Origin: Sulfolobus islandicus Y.N.15.51
Lineage (GTDB): Archaea; Thermoproteota; Thermoprotei_A; Sulfolobales; Sulfolobaceae
DNA: 64,000 nucleotides
Direction of reading: 5' to 3'
Assembly (NCBI RefSeq): GCF_000022485.1
Contig: NC_012623.1
Span: forward strand, 1,700,501-1,764,500
Shown: positions 8,708 through 18,782 of the stretch, piece after piece
Layout of the letters: every line of letters starts with the position of its first letter
Position numbering within the stretch: position 1 is the first letter of the stretch
The notes under the pieces: model-generated
What the model was told of the DNA's origin: nothing
The model's database searches: none
Seen by the model: the letters and a program-made list of their open reading frames with translations, nothing else
Translations under genes and position numbers: made by a program

Positions 8708-9148
8708 TTAGGTGATTGCGTGACATTTCCAATCACTAGGTGGTTCCGCTAACTCTATATCTTCCAAGACTAACTTAGCTTGTTCCTCATCGGATAATGA
8801 TTCAAGAAACTGATACACACTTCCCTCTTCAGCACCATCGTGTTCTAAAAGTACTCTCATAAACTCCCTTATTTTATCTTTCGCTCCTTCAATCTCATTA
8901 GATTTCAATAACTCCTCTGTTTGTTTTAATAAGATCCACATGCTTCCATGCTCTATCTCCAAGCTTCTTATGATGGCAAGAAAAGAAGTATCTGTAATCT
9001 TTTTAAATAGAATTTCCTCTTCCCAATAAATATGATTAGTATACGCTTTCCACATCATGGTATAAAGAGAAAGACTAGGATTTGCTAAAAAATCCTCTAC
9101 CAAACCCTCAAGTCTCCTATGATCTAATGTTAAAATAAGTGATATCAT
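8708..9148 (-). CDS. Hemerythrin HHE-domain protein
   Basis: 146 residues, four-helix bundle pattern with metal ligands spaced as in hemerythrin-like domains: H10 (TLDHRRLE), H39 and E43-45 (TNHIYWEEEILF), H67 (EIEHGSM), H103 and E107/E108 (LLEHDGAEEGSVY). Such proteins bind a di-iron site and oxygen, NO or iron. Starts at ATG 9148 close to the TnpB-derived ORF upstream (27-base gap). A second, damaged hemerythrin lies at 23.1-23.6 kb. Confidence 0.85.
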   Translation of the reverse strand: MISLILTLDHRRLEGLVEDFLANPSLSLYTMMWKAYTNHIYWEEEILFKKITDTSFLAIIRSLEIEHGSMWILLKQTEELLKSNEIEGAKDKIREFMRVLLEHDGAEEGSVYQFLESLSDEEQAKLVLEDIELAEPPSDWKCHAIT

Positions 9149-9175
9149 ATTATTATCATCAACGTTTATGCCTTA

Positions 9176-9559
9176 TTATTTATACTGCTTGTAGTAAGGT
9201 ATCATCTCTACTATACCATTTCTCTTTCCATCGGGTAAATAAAGGTTATAATAGAAGCCAATCTCTATGTTATCTCCAATTAAAACATAGAATTTCCTCT
9301 TCTCAACATTTTTCCTCTCATCCAATCCCAGCTGAATGTCATCAATCTTAGTTACGGTTTTACTGATGGCCTTTGCTAACTCTATGGTTTGGACTTTTCC
9401 TAACACTTTCTTTTCATTAGGATTTGGAACATTTTCTTTCAACCAGAATAGGGTGAAGCGTATTGCCTTTACATAGTTATTAACAAGGGCTAGGAGGGAA
9501 TGAGATAGGGCGATCTTCATAGAAACAGTAGCTCTGATCGCCTTAATCCTCCTAGCCAT
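9176..9559 (-). CDS. TnpB N-terminus joined to an unknown tail
   Basis: 127 residues. Residues 1-56 ([20 protein letters not shown] .. [20 protein letters not shown]) look like the start of Sulfolobus TnpB/OrfB of IS200/605-type elements. Residues from about 57 ([20 protein letters not shown] .. [20 protein letters not shown]) do not resemble TnpB; there is no nuclease DED site or zinc ribbon. The upstream hairpins 9595-9630 look like the left end of such an element. It may be a transposon remnant fused by deletion to the 3' part of another gene, or a short captured protein. Whether it is expressed is unknown. Confidence 0.5.
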   Translation of the reverse strand: MARRIKAIRATVSMKIALSHSLLALVNNYVKAIRFTLFWLKENVPNPNEKKVLGKVQTIELAKAISKTVTKIDDIQLGLDERKNVEKRKFYVLIGDNIEIGFYYNLYLPDGKRNGIVEMIPYYKQYK

Positions 9560-9598
9560 TAAGGAAATTTAGAAAAAGAAGTATTTAAATATAAGGGG

Positions 9599-9793
<195 letters not shown>

Positions 9794-9843
9794 CTAACGG
9801 GTAAATAGTATAAAGCGATAATATAATCTTCTTTTTATTCGCC

Positions 9844-10374
9844 CTAACTTGGTTTTGCTAGATAAGTCTTTCTGGCTATCATCATCAACCCTACTATTCC
9901 TATCATTTTTACTATATCTCCTATTATCGCGACTATCCCCAAACTACTCAGATATAAAGGCAATCCGATGGTAAACACTACTGCACCCCAGAAGAATAAG
10001 GAGGAGTATGTTTTGGAAAAACCTAACGTTGTTAAATATATTGATATTCCAGCTATTGGTTCAAATATATATCCTAATACTATAATTTCTACTCCCAAGA
10101 AATTTCCCGTATATGCAATAATCATCCCTATAAACGTTATTATTATTGCAAGAATTGCAAAATAATTCAAGATCCACTGTTTTTTTAATCCACTTCTCCG
10201 ATAGTTGAGATAAGACGGTACTGCTAATATCCATACGAAAGTCATAAGGATTAGAAAAACTTTAGATAAGGCAAAATAAATACCGTTCTCTAATAGGAGA
10301 ATGAGTCCATATAATATGATAAGTGAGGCAATCAAACTAATTATATTACCTTGAAGCAAAGATTTTCCATCCAT
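9844..10374 (-). CDS. Polytopic membrane protein of unknown function
   Basis: 176 residues with about six hydrophobic helices (roughly 10-28, 33-52, 70-90, 95-115, 122-145, 150-168) and almost no soluble loops; short positive patches such as NYRRSGLKKQW set topology. No family recognised. It stands alone, downstream of the acyl-CoA synthetase on the same strand with a 56-base gap, and upstream TATA-like AT runs exist. Confidence 0.6.
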   Translation of the reverse strand: MDGKSLLQGNIISLIASLIILYGLILLLENGIYFALSKVFLILMTFVWILAVPSYLNYRRSGLKKQWILNYFAILAIIITFIGMIIAYTGNFLGVEIIVLGYIFEPIAGISIYLTTLGFSKTYSSLFFWGAVVFTIGLPLYLSSLGIVAIIGDIVKMIGIVGLMMIARKTYLAKPS

Positions 10375-10430
10375 AATTATCTGTTCGTTTTCATGAAAAT
10401 AAACTCTTGTTAAAAAAGTTTTTATGAAAA

Positions 10431-12413
10431 TTACTCTAAAACTATCCTCACATCTACCGCAAATGCCCCGTTTTCGTTGACAAATAGTGGATTGATATCC
10501 ATTTCCTTTACGTTCAAATCAACTATCATTCTTGACACTCTGGTAATTGTCCTTATTAACGAGTTCTCATCATATCCCCTCTTTCGTGCATACAGCATGT
10601 CGTGAATCTTACTCTCTACTAATAACTCTTGTGCCTCGTCCTCATAAACTGGTGAAAGCGCATAGGCTACGTTCTTGAGTACTTCAACGTAGATTCCGCC
10701 GCTGCCTACTAACACAACGTGGCCAAACGCCGGATCCTTTAAACCTCCCACAAATATTTCCAATCCATTTAACTGCTGTTGAATTAACACTCTACTAGTT
10801 ATCTTTGACAACTCGCTGTAAACCTTCTTAACGTCTTCTTTCTCAACGTTTACTACAACACCTTTCATTTCTGTTTTATGAACTGGTGTATCTGGAGATA
10901 TCTTCATTACAACTGGAAAACCTATGTTATCTGCAACGTTTTGTGCCTCATTCTCATTTGTTGCTAGTCCCCATTTTGGAGTCCTAATCCCGTAAATTTC
11001 CATAAGTTTTAAGGCCTCAAAATCCTTAAGAGTCTTCTTCCCCTTAACCAACTCTAAGGCAGCCTCAATTGGCTGTATAGTCCTTATCTTTCTTCTGGGT
11101 GTTGGTCTAGAAGTGTAATATCTAATTGCCTTTACCGCATCTTCCGGAAAAGTATAGCCTGGAATACCAGTTGTCTCCAATATTTTTAACGCCATATCCT
11201 CATCTAGGCCCATGGTTACGCCAATTACTCCTTTTCCTTTAAAATTCGACACAGTTCTAGCAACGTCACTACAACTCACCATGGGTAACGATTGTACTAT
11301 TATCAATTTAGTACAATCTAAATTGCTAACTATTTTTAGCGCATTATAATATCTCTCCTTATCGGCATCTCCAGTTAGGTCTAGGGGATTTTTAGGAAGG
11401 GATGTTGGTGGGAGTATTTTAGTTAGTTCCTTCTTCATCCATTCTGGAATTTCCACAAGCCTTAGCTTGTTTCTATCTATCTCATCCGAAACTAATACGC
11501 CATGTCCACCAGAATTAGTTATAACCAGGATTTCTTCACTTATCGGTTCAGAGTACATTAATATCTTAGCCAAGTTCAACATGTCATGAAGATTCTCCAC
11601 TAAAATCCCACCAACCGTCTTAACTGCAGCCTTAAACACCTCAAATGATCCAGCTAAACTACCAGTGTGAGTTTTAGCAGCTGATGCCCCACTATTGGTA
11701 ACCCCTCCTTTCAAAAATACTACCGGTTTTCTTCTGGTTGCCTCTGGTAGAGTCTCAAGAAAGGCGTTTCCATCTGAAACTCCTTCCAAATAAACGAATA
11801 TTGCCCTTGTCTCAGCATCCCTAGATAAGTAGTTAATAACTTCATATTCCTTTACATCAGCCTGATTACCTAAACTAACCATGTAACTTATCCCTATCCT
11901 ATACTTCTGAGCCCAGTTTAGCATGTAAACTCCTAGCCCACCACTTTGAACTACTAGGCCAATGTTTCCCCTCTTTACGTCGGTATAAGTAAATGTTGCA
12001 TTAAATTCTGGTGTAATAATCCCAAAGGTGTTTGGTCCTAGAACCCTAATCCCTCCTTTTCGTGCAATGCCTATTACCTCATTTTCCAATTTTTCCTCTC
12101 CAACCTCTCTAAATCCTGCAGTTATAACTATGGAAGCTCTTACTCCTTTTTCTACTAATTCCTCCATTACTTGAGGAACAATCTCTCTTGGAACAGTAAT
12201 TATGCCTAGGTCAATATCGTCTGGGATTTCCTTTACGCTCTTAAAGGCTTTTACTCCTTCAACGTCTTCAGCCTTAGCGTTAACTGGGTATAGTTTACCA
12301 TGAAATGTGGAGAGTAAATTTCTGAATATAACATTCCCAACTTTCTCCTTATACCTTGACGCACCAACAACTGCAATGCTTCTAGGCTTAAACAAGTAGT
12401 TCAGATCGCTCAT
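10431..12413 (-). CDS. Acyl-CoA synthetase (NDP-forming), fused alpha-beta
   Basis: 660 residues. Order: CoA-binding Rossmann domain at the start (RSIAVVGASRYKEKVGN), CoA-ligase domains with the phospho-histidine-type segment KTHTGSLAGS (about 245) and TNSGGHGVLVSDE (about 300), then an ATP-grasp domain from about 470 (LMEIYGIRTPKW, FPVVMKISPDTPVHKTEM). Family members interconvert acyl-CoA plus ADP and acid plus ATP, or act in CoA-ester pathways. Both halves are in one chain, slightly shorter than many (~700). ATG 12413; the divergent side has another minus gene so it is probably monocistronic. Substrate not deducible. Confidence 0.9.
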   Translation of the reverse strand: MSDLNYLFKPRSIAVVGASRYKEKVGNVIFRNLLSTFHGKLYPVNAKAEDVEGVKAFKSVKEIPDDIDLGIITVPREIVPQVMEELVEKGVRASIVITAGFREVGEEKLENEVIGIARKGGIRVLGPNTFGIITPEFNATFTYTDVKRGNIGLVVQSGGLGVYMLNWAQKYRIGISYMVSLGNQADVKEYEVINYLSRDAETRAIFVYLEGVSDGNAFLETLPEATRRKPVVFLKGGVTNSGASAAKTHTGSLAGSFEVFKAAVKTVGGILVENLHDMLNLAKILMYSEPISEEILVITNSGGHGVLVSDEIDRNKLRLVEIPEWMKKELTKILPPTSLPKNPLDLTGDADKERYYNALKIVSNLDCTKLIIVQSLPMVSCSDVARTVSNFKGKGVIGVTMGLDEDMALKILETTGIPGYTFPEDAVKAIRYYTSRPTPRRKIRTIQPIEAALELVKGKKTLKDFEALKLMEIYGIRTPKWGLATNENEAQNVADNIGFPVVMKISPDTPVHKTEMKGVVVNVEKEDVKKVYSELSKITSRVLIQQQLNGLEIFVGGLKDPAFGHVVLVGSGGIYVEVLKNVAYALSPVYEDEAQELLVESKIHDMLYARKRGYDENSLIRTITRVSRMIVDLNVKEMDINPLFVNENGAFAVDVRIVLE

Positions 12414-12525
12414 ATTATCCTTTTACAAGGATTTCTAATATATCTTTCTACATGTTGGACTTAATCTTCTCTCGCAAATTAGAAGTTTTCCGGTACCGAT
12501 AAAAAAGATTAAAGAAAAATACCTT

Positions 12526-13155
12526 TTATGGAGGATGTGCTAGATGGGCCGGGATAGTCTCAACAGCGATGAACGCGCCTATAATTCCCGCAATCACAAC
12601 AAATATCCAAAATAATAGGAAAAAAGCGTACATCCATCCTTCTAGCTTTGGATCCTTAACTCCTTGTTGATCTCTAAGCTTATCTAACGCTAAGGTTACT
12701 GGATATCCTAAAATACCAGCTATTCCGTAAGTAGCGTATAGTGCTAATAATGCCAAGGGTTCCTTAGTAAGCCCTAAATTATAACCCGAAACACCGTAGT
12801 AAATAGTTATTAAGCCTACGAAAAACGAGAATATTCCAGTACTTTGTAATCTCTTTCCCATGTATACAGCAATTGAATAGGAGAGGATCGTTATACCAAG
12901 TAATAGGTATACGTCATAAAATAATATATTATAACTACCCGGTAATGTCCAAGTGAATTCTCCCCATAGGCTGAGTATTATGATTATTATACCCAAAATC
13001 GCAGCGGGAAGTATGGAATCGTCAAGGCTTCTTTTTATTGCCTCATAACTGCTTTTTCTAAATCCTATGAAAGCTTGAATTGTAGTATAAGCTATTAACA
13101 CTGATACTAACGGCAATATAAATAACATTAAACCCAAATTATCTATGAAAACCAT
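12526..13155 (-). CDS. DUF981 family membrane protein
   Basis: 209 residues from ATG 13155 (MVFIDNLGLMLFILPLVSVL..), seven or so transmembrane helices, matching the DUF981 pattern with YNILFYDVYLLLGI and IAGILGYPVTLALDKLRD. The frame is open to 13218 but the ATG at 13155 is preceded by GGTGATAA, a good ribosome site, and a TTATATAT box lies upstream, so the shorter start is preferred. Function of the family unknown. Divergent from the APC permease at 13237. Confidence 0.8.
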   Translation of the reverse strand: MVFIDNLGLMLFILPLVSVLIAYTTIQAFIGFRKSSYEAIKRSLDDSILPAAILGIIIIILSLWGEFTWTLPGSYNILFYDVYLLLGITILSYSIAVYMGKRLQSTGIFSFFVGLITIYYGVSGYNLGLTKEPLALLALYATYGIAGILGYPVTLALDKLRDQQGVKDPKLEGWMYAFFLLFWIFVVIAGIIGAFIAVETIPAHLAHPP

Positions 13156-13236
13156 CTTATCACCAATATATACTTTCCTTTTGAAATATATAAGTCCAAT
13201 ATGTTTAAATATAAACAAAAATTAAATCTTTTACAC

Positions 13237-14577
13237 ATGGCTTCACAAGTAACTCTTAATAGGATGCTCATAAGAGGAATATGTATGGATGGTCTATCCA
13301 AGAAGCTCGAACCTAAGGAGAATACTATCCCACCAATTCTAGTTTACGCACAATCATTGGCGTCAATTGCACCTTTGGGTTCTGCCTCAGCCTACTTAAC
13401 TTACGCCTTATCCTATTCCCTTTCGTCCACGGTCATAGCGGGAATACTAGGTTCATTAATCTATTTCCTTTGGGTTGTAATAGGTTACAGATATTCCAAA
13501 GTAATAGCCTCTACTGGTGGTACATATGAGTTTGCAAGAGCTGGAGGTGGAGAGTTAACTGGTAGAATTGCTGGTTGGCTTTACTGGATAAGTTACATGA
13601 TCTACTTACCATCTGCTACGACTTATCTTGCTAGCGTAGTTTTACCTTCTGAGTTCAGCTTAACTCCAATTACAATAGCTCTCATTGAGGTCTTAATACC
13701 AATAATTCTAACTCTGTTTTTGCTAGCTGGAATTAAGCCACCCCTATTTTACGCTCTAGCAACATCTAGTATAGAGGTAATTCTTATTCTAATATTAGGT
13801 ATAAAGGTTCTAAGCGTTACTGGATTATCAATAGAGCCGTTAGCACTTAAAGTACCAATATCGGATTTCTTTCAAGGAGCTTTAGGAGTCGGTTTCACCC
13901 TAGCCGGAGGTGGTGCGTCGTTCTTCTTAGGCTATGAGGCAATAGGGAAAGGGAAGACTGTGGGAAAAAGTTATCTTATCGCATACTGGATAGCGGCAAT
14001 TGCGGTTTTGTTCGCAGCGTATTTCGAAATAGCTGCTGCGGGTTATTCAAATGTGGGTGTAACCAATTTACTTAACATTACGAATTACCCTGGGTTTTAC
14101 ATTGCCAAGAAGTTTATGGGTAACACGTTTTCCTTAGTATTTTTCATATTCACAGCAAACAGTCTAATTGGCTCAGTATTAGCAGCTTATGTCGCACTTT
14201 CCAGACTTTCATATTCATTAATAAGAAAAGATATGCTAAAATCAATATTTGTAGTAGCAGTACCATTTACCTTAGTCAATTTAATAGCGTCACTCACGGG
14301 GCAGTATCTAAACGTTTACAGCATTACAACCGAGATCTCCCTAGTTACTCTTTACGCTTCACATGTAATAGTATCTGGAGTTTTTCCATCATTTATAAAT
14401 AAGATTTCAAGACTACAGGCTTGGGATGTATTATTAGCTATAGCAGCAGTGATTTTGATGGGTTATGGTGTCTATAGTTACGTCGTACCCTACAGTTACC
14501 CGAGCTCGCTGATAGGTTTAGCTTCTCTAGTTAGCGGCATATTGCTAGGTGTAATTAGTTTTACGAAAAGGAGATAA
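13237..14577 (+). CDS. APC-family amino acid/polyamine permease
   Basis: About 446 residues with 12 hydrophobic helices; the first shows the APC signature region (YAQSLASIAPLGSASAYLTY) and ASTGGTYEFARAGGGELTGR. Likely an amino acid or amine importer driven by cations. The frame opens at 13201; I choose ATG 13237 (MASQVTLNR) because TTTAAATATA lies about 28 bases before it, giving a leaderless start. A later ATG 13285 is possible. A second APC permease is at 50.9-52.2 kb. Confidence 0.85.
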   Translation: MASQVTLNRMLIRGICMDGLSKKLEPKENTIPPILVYAQSLASIAPLGSASAYLTYALSYSLSSTVIAGILGSLIYFLWVVIGYRYSKVIASTGGTYEFARAGGGELTGRIAGWLYWISYMIYLPSATTYLASVVLPSEFSLTPITIALIEVLIPIILTLFLLAGIKPPLFYALATSSIEVILILILGIKVLSVTGLSIEPLALKVPISDFFQGALGVGFTLAGGGASFFLGYEAIGKGKTVGKSYLIAYWIAAIAVLFAAYFEIAAAGYSNVGVTNLLNITNYPGFYIAKKFMGNTFSLVFFIFTANSLIGSVLAAYVALSRLSYSLIRKDMLKSIFVVAVPFTLVNLIASLTGQYLNVYSITTEISLVTLYASHVIVSGVFPSFINKISRLQAWDVLLAIAAVILMGYGVYSYVVPYSYPSSLIGLASLVSGILLGVISFTKRR

Positions 14578-14598
14578 TTTTCAACAACTCTTTATAGT

Positions 14599-15402
14599 TT
14601 ATAAAACAAGTGGTGTTATGTCCGATATTCCATTGGTCAAGTATATTCCTCTTTTCTTACATTCATCAATTAATTCAAATGTAACTCTCTTAGCATAAAT
14701 TATTGGAATAACCTTCTTTTTACTTAATTCAGGTTTCACCTTTAATAGTTTCTCAATAGTATTTTCCAATTGGGTAATAGCCTTAACCCCAGCCCTCATC
14801 TTAACTTCCCCTACAAATACGTAATCGTTATGCTCAGCATATAGATCAATCTCAACCACCTTGGGAATTTCTAAAGACTGGACTATTGCGGTAATGTTAT
14901 ATTCCTTTTTAAGCTTATAGGTCAAGAAGTCTATTGCCTCATCTTCTATAGATATGCTTAATCCCTCAATAGTCCTCTTTATATCTCTAATGTCTTTTTT
15001 TATCAGTCTAATATCCTTTTTCATGTCCTTAACGTCGTTTCTCAGATTCGTAACCTCTTGTCTTAGGCTCATAGTTTCCTTTTTTACTCCCGTAACTTCT
15101 TCTCTTAAATCCGTAACCTCCTTTTTAAACATGTTAATGGTTTCGTCAATTCTTTTATCTAACCTTTCCATTTCTGCATTATGTCTCTCATCTTCCTTCT
15201 TCATATCTTCTAATATTTTGTTGAATTTTTGGTCTTGGTTTAGGAATTTCTCCCAAATTAACTTGTTCTGATCCATCAAGTAGTTAATCTTCTTGTCAAT
15301 CTCTTCTAGCTTACTCACGATTATATTATTGGCTACTGCTTCTGCAACTTTCTTTATGAATTCAGGATCGTTCTTTAATCTCTCTACAATGTCACTTGAC
15401 AC
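14599..15402 (-). CDS. Coiled-coil protein with PD-(D/E)XK-like nuclease domain (DUF3782-type)
   Basis: 267 residues. Residues 1-160 are a long coiled coil with near-repeats of the type KKETMSLRQEVTNLRNDVKD. The C-terminal 110 residues carry VVEIDLYAEHNDYVFVGEVK: Asp, then Glu-x-Lys on the next strand, the PD-(D/E)XK arrangement. Proteins of this build are common and variable in Sulfolobales; a nuclease or a decayed nuclease acting with the coiled coil as a multimer handle is an inference. Convergent with the permease gene. Confidence 0.8.
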   Translation of the reverse strand: MSSDIVERLKNDPEFIKKVAEAVANNIIVSKLEEIDKKINYLMDQNKLIWEKFLNQDQKFNKILEDMKKEDERHNAEMERLDKRIDETINMFKKEVTDLREEVTGVKKETMSLRQEVTNLRNDVKDMKKDIRLIKKDIRDIKRTIEGLSISIEDEAIDFLTYKLKKEYNITAIVQSLEIPKVVEIDLYAEHNDYVFVGEVKMRAGVKAITQLENTIEKLLKVKPELSKKKVIPIIYAKRVTFELIDECKKRGIYLTNGISDITPLVL

Positions 15403-15526
15403 AATTATTCATTTGTTATAATTACTAAAAAAGATTTACTACTGGTTCATAGCGTTACGTTTATTCATTTATTTTTGATGGTCATACAAAATACATCTAC
15501 ATCTTATTAGTTGGTTTTGTACAAAA

Positions 15527-16225
15527 TCACCCTTTAGGAAACCCTACCACGAAATAGAATAAATTTAGTGCCCTCTCCTCGTATACTTTAATATCAATAT
15601 ATTTCTCAAAGATCTTCTTATGGAAAGAATTAGTAGGTACTCTTTCATAAATGTAATAAATGTATTTGAAGTCCCTCGACTTGGCTCCAGCTAGGGCTGC
15701 GATATATGGCATAATATATCTTAGGTAGATGCTCAAATAGACTCTTTTTATCCAACTGTCTGGTTTGCCCATGGCTATAAATCCCACAATTTTTCTTGAA
15801 ACTCTAGTAATTTCCCTTATCACATCCTCTATATTGTCAGCTGCATGTAAGGCGAAACTACTCATTACGACATCAAACATTTTTTCCCTAAATGGTAACG
15901 CGTCAAATGAGCAAAGTACCTTGTCGTCTTCTATTAGCGCCATTTTAAGCATGTTTTCGGCATAGTCAGACAATATGATCTCATATTTAGCATTTCCCTT
16001 GAAAACTTTCTTAAACGTATATGAGAGTTCACCTTTTCCACCTGCTACATCTAAAACTAATTTAGGTCTTTCACAGAACTTAAGTATGGTCTTAACCAGA
16101 TCTGCTCTCCACTTCACATCTTGATTAAAGGAAATAAATCTATTAGCCCTATCATAGGCTTTTGGTATATTGTTGTAAACTTGTTGTAGTTCTTCGTTGG
16201 TAGCCTTAACGACTTTATTGGCCAT
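15527..16225 (-). CDS. SAM-dependent methyltransferase (UbiE/COQ5-like)
   Basis: 232 residues. Class I methyltransferase motif [14 protein letters not shown] (about 57-69), motif with [10 protein letters not shown], and post-motif [20 protein letters not shown] typical of UbiE/MenG. The N-terminal [17 protein letters not shown] also fits this group. Family members methylate quinone rings; in Sulfolobales caldariellaquinone-type thienoquinones would be a natural substrate, but that is inference. ATG 16225; stand-alone. Confidence 0.85.
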   Translation of the reverse strand: MANKVVKATNEELQQVYNNIPKAYDRANRFISFNQDVKWRADLVKTILKFCERPKLVLDVAGGKGELSYTFKKVFKGNAKYEIILSDYAENMLKMALIEDDKVLCSFDALPFREKMFDVVMSSFALHAADNIEDVIREITRVSRKIVGFIAMGKPDSWIKRVYLSIYLRYIMPYIAALAGAKSRDFKYIYYIYERVPTNSFHKKIFEKYIDIKVYEERALNLFYFVVGFPKG

Positions 16226-16311
16226 TACGTCTTTTTATCTAAAATAAAATCTATTAAGCTTTTTCACTTATATTAAACTTGAATTTATTGTGTGATAAAT
16301 TATTATCTCAA

Positions 16312-16563
16312 TCACGTCATAGTAACCTTGTCATATGCTATGGCATTAATGTCAAAATTCTGGGAAAGTTGCTGATTCTTTTCTTTTATACCTAGATTTT
16401 TCCATCTAAGATATGGCATCTTGTCCATTTCTATTATTTTAAAAAATATCGTTAGATAGAATTAAGTCATACTGAGACAGCAATACTTTAGCTATACTTC
16501 TGACTTCACCAACTGACGTCTCTCCATGTATGAGATTGCCCAGCGTTAAATTGTCCCTTTATA
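16312..16563 (-). pseudogene. Short decayed ORF with one frameshift, unrecognised
   Basis: Two minus-strand pieces, NLTLGNLIHGETSVGEVRSI..LILSNDIF and then KIIEMDKMPYLRWKNLGIKE.., are joined if one T is added to the T run near 16440. The first half has a look of a PIN-type (VapC-like) fragment but lacks its acidic residues. No start codon is left before 16563. The remaining gap up to 16695 holds only AT-rich DNA. Confidence 0.35.
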
Positions 16564-16695
16564 CGAATTACTAAGTTTAAATTCCAGAAGTATAGTTTAA
16601 ACTTATCTACTAACTTACTTTATTAAAGATTTTTCCACAATAACTCTCAACATTTCGTGGAAAAATTTAATAATTATCGATACGAATATTAACAT

Positions 16696-17229
16696 ATGGG
16701 GAATGCTGAAATAATTACTAATGCGAAGAAGAAATTAGAGCAGTTCTTAGGATTTTCCTTCCTATCACCTCTCGTAATTGAAATTAGTATCCCCTTTTAT
16801 GGTTTTTATAAGGATAACGTAGTGGCAATAGGTTACTTTGGCGATTATGAATATGAGTTGGAGAGAACATTAATACATGAATTAGCGCATTTCATTCAAG
16901 ATAAAATTTGCAAACCCAAGTTTCCTTATCTTCACATGATAATAGAGGGTATTCCTCTGCTTTTCGGAATAGGAAATGGAAAACTGTTAGGGTATTACCA
17001 ATTTGTCGAAGGTTTTGCTACGTGGATTGACGAGGAGATTATGGGTTATAGAGGAGACGAATATTGGTTTTCAGTACCTAAATATTACTTCAAGGTGTAT
17101 TATAAAGGAGCTGAAATTTTTAGGAAGTTGGGTAAGAAGGAGGCAATAGAATACGGATTAACGGATAGGGAATTCTGTAAAGATCCGCAGAAATACAAGT
17201 TGTTAAGAACTATTAGCATATCAAATTGA
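16696..17229 (+). CDS. Putative zinc metallopeptidase (HExxH)
   Basis: 177 residues. RTLIHELAHFIQD (about 57-69) is a zinc-binding HExxH; downstream FVEGFATWIDEE (about 103-114) supplies the third acidic ligand, the gluzincin layout. No signal peptide, so cytosolic. No neighbour helps; a promoter-like TTTAATAATTATCGA region precedes ATG 16696. Substrate unknown; family not named with confidence. Confidence 0.7.
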   Translation: MGNAEIITNAKKKLEQFLGFSFLSPLVIEISIPFYGFYKDNVVAIGYFGDYEYELERTLIHELAHFIQDKICKPKFPYLHMIIEGIPLLFGIGNGKLLGYYQFVEGFATWIDEEIMGYRGDEYWFSVPKYYFKVYYKGAEIFRKLGKKEAIEYGLTDREFCKDPQKYKLLRTISISN

Positions 17230-17560
17230 TAGATTTTTTAATGCTAGTTGGTTAAAGTGCATTATGAATGCTATAGATATCTTATGGCTTGCTTATAAGA
17301 GCTTAATGGCTAGGAGAACTTTAGCCATAATATCAATTATAGCCATCATGATCGGAATAACCAGCGTTTCATTCATAGAAGCTTTTAGTCAAGGAGTGGA
17401 GCATTCAGTAATTTCCACGCTTTTTTAACTTAATCCTACCAACATTTACGTTTTTAATGAGATAGGTTACGTATCACCAACGGACGTCTCCTTTATGAGC
17501 TCCTCACCTGGCATATATGCAGTATATCCGGTAATTGAAGCCCATGGCATAGTTCAAATA

Positions 17561-18782
17561 CGGTAGACCCAAAATCGTATTATGAAAAATAATTCTGACA
17601 GAATAATATCGATTCATGATAGATAACAGGATTTATATGAGTATTAAGAATTCAGTTGAAGAAAGGTTTAAGCTGAGGGAGATGTGGTATTACCACGTGA
17701 GTAAGTGAGATGGTAACACCGGTACTCCCTCACCAAAATAACATTCAACAAATAGGATATAAATTACTTTCCATGCTGAACTTCAAGGGAAAGAAAGGGG
17801 AAGAGGTGGCGAGAACCCTCATCTCAGCGTGTTTATGGAACGATTCGGTGGAAAGCAAGTCGAGGGCGTATGGCGTGTCCCCACAGACCGTGAGGAATTA
17901 CGTGGAGGAGCAAGGGATGGAAGTTATTGAGAAACTCTTGGAAAGCGCCAGGAAGATATCCTTGAAGGTACTGAAGGGAGTCAAGGAGATAGACGTCTCA
18001 ATAGACTGGACAACCAAGACCTGGTACGGGAGACCGGTGGGAGGGCTCGGGAGTTCGGAGGAGGGAAACTCTTGGAACTACGCAACTGCGACGACAAAGT
18101 TTAATGGGAAAGTGCTCCTACTGGCCTTCGTCACTCAAGTCAAGGGGATGACTAAGGAAGAGATCGTGAAGGCCCTCGTGGAGCAAGTCGTCGCGATGGG
18201 GTTCAAGATAAGGTTGATAACTCTTGACGCAGGTTTCTATACTGTTGATGTGCTCAACTTCATTTCACAGTTTAAGTATATAGTTGCTGTGCCTGTTGGG
18301 GATGTTAAGGTTTATGAGGAGTTTGACGGGGATTACGCAACTAATAGTAAGAGGCATAGGAGGGATGAGCAGGTCAAGTTCAGGCTTCTCGTGTACAGCA
18401 AGGAAAAAGTGAGGAGAAAGAAGAAGAGTGTTGTTTATTTTGCTAGGGCTACTAATCTAGACCTACCGAAGGGGGAGGTGTTGGATTTGTACAATAAGGT
18501 AAGGGGTCCCATAGAGACCTCTTATAGGAACATTAAGGCTTTTCTTCCATTTACTAGTTCTACTAAGTTTGTTTTCCGCACGTTGATCTTCGTGCTGGCC
18601 GTGGCCTTCTACTCCCTGTACACCGTGTTCAAGGGGGAGGTGAGGAGGGAGCAGTTCAGGATACTCCTAATACTCTTGTTTTCTGATGATTTATTCTATC
18701 TAAAAGATTTTCTATTTAAATCAATAGAACCGCTTATTAATAATATAGATTTATTTTCAAGGAGGTGATTTTGGGTCTACCG
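17561..18782 (+). mobile_element. ISH3-family IS, copy B (1222 bp, TSD AAATA)
   Basis: Terminal repeats CGGTAGACCCAAAATCG at 17561 and its complement at 18782. Perfect 5-bp duplication AAATA (17556-17560, 18783-18787); excision would restore the permease frame. Intact transposase inside. Confidence 0.9.
17710..18768 (+). CDS. ISH3-family DDE transposase (copy B, intact)
   Basis: 352 residues beginning MVTPVLPHQNNIQQIGYKLL. The DDE residues sit in VSIDWTTKTW, ITLDAGFYT and GPIETSYRN. Compared with copies A and C it has two extra lysines (RRKKKSVVYF) and a divergent C-terminal 30 residues (FSDDLFYLKDFLFKSIEPL), so copies A and C are closer to each other there. Starts at ATG 17710 just inside a long left arm. 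Likely active. Confidence 0.92.
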   Translation: MVTPVLPHQNNIQQIGYKLLSMLNFKGKKGEEVARTLISACLWNDSVESKSRAYGVSPQTVRNYVEEQGMEVIEKLLESARKISLKVLKGVKEIDVSIDWTTKTWYGRPVGGLGSSEEGNSWNYATATTKFNGKVLLLAFVTQVKGMTKEEIVKALVEQVVAMGFKIRLITLDAGFYTVDVLNFISQFKYIVAVPVGDVKVYEEFDGDYATNSKRHRRDEQVKFRLLVYSKEKVRRKKKSVVYFARATNLDLPKGEVLDLYNKVRGPIETSYRNIKAFLPFTSSTKFVFRTLIFVLAVAFYSLYTVFKGEVRREQFRILLILLFSDDLFYLKDFLFKSIEPLINNIDLFSRR

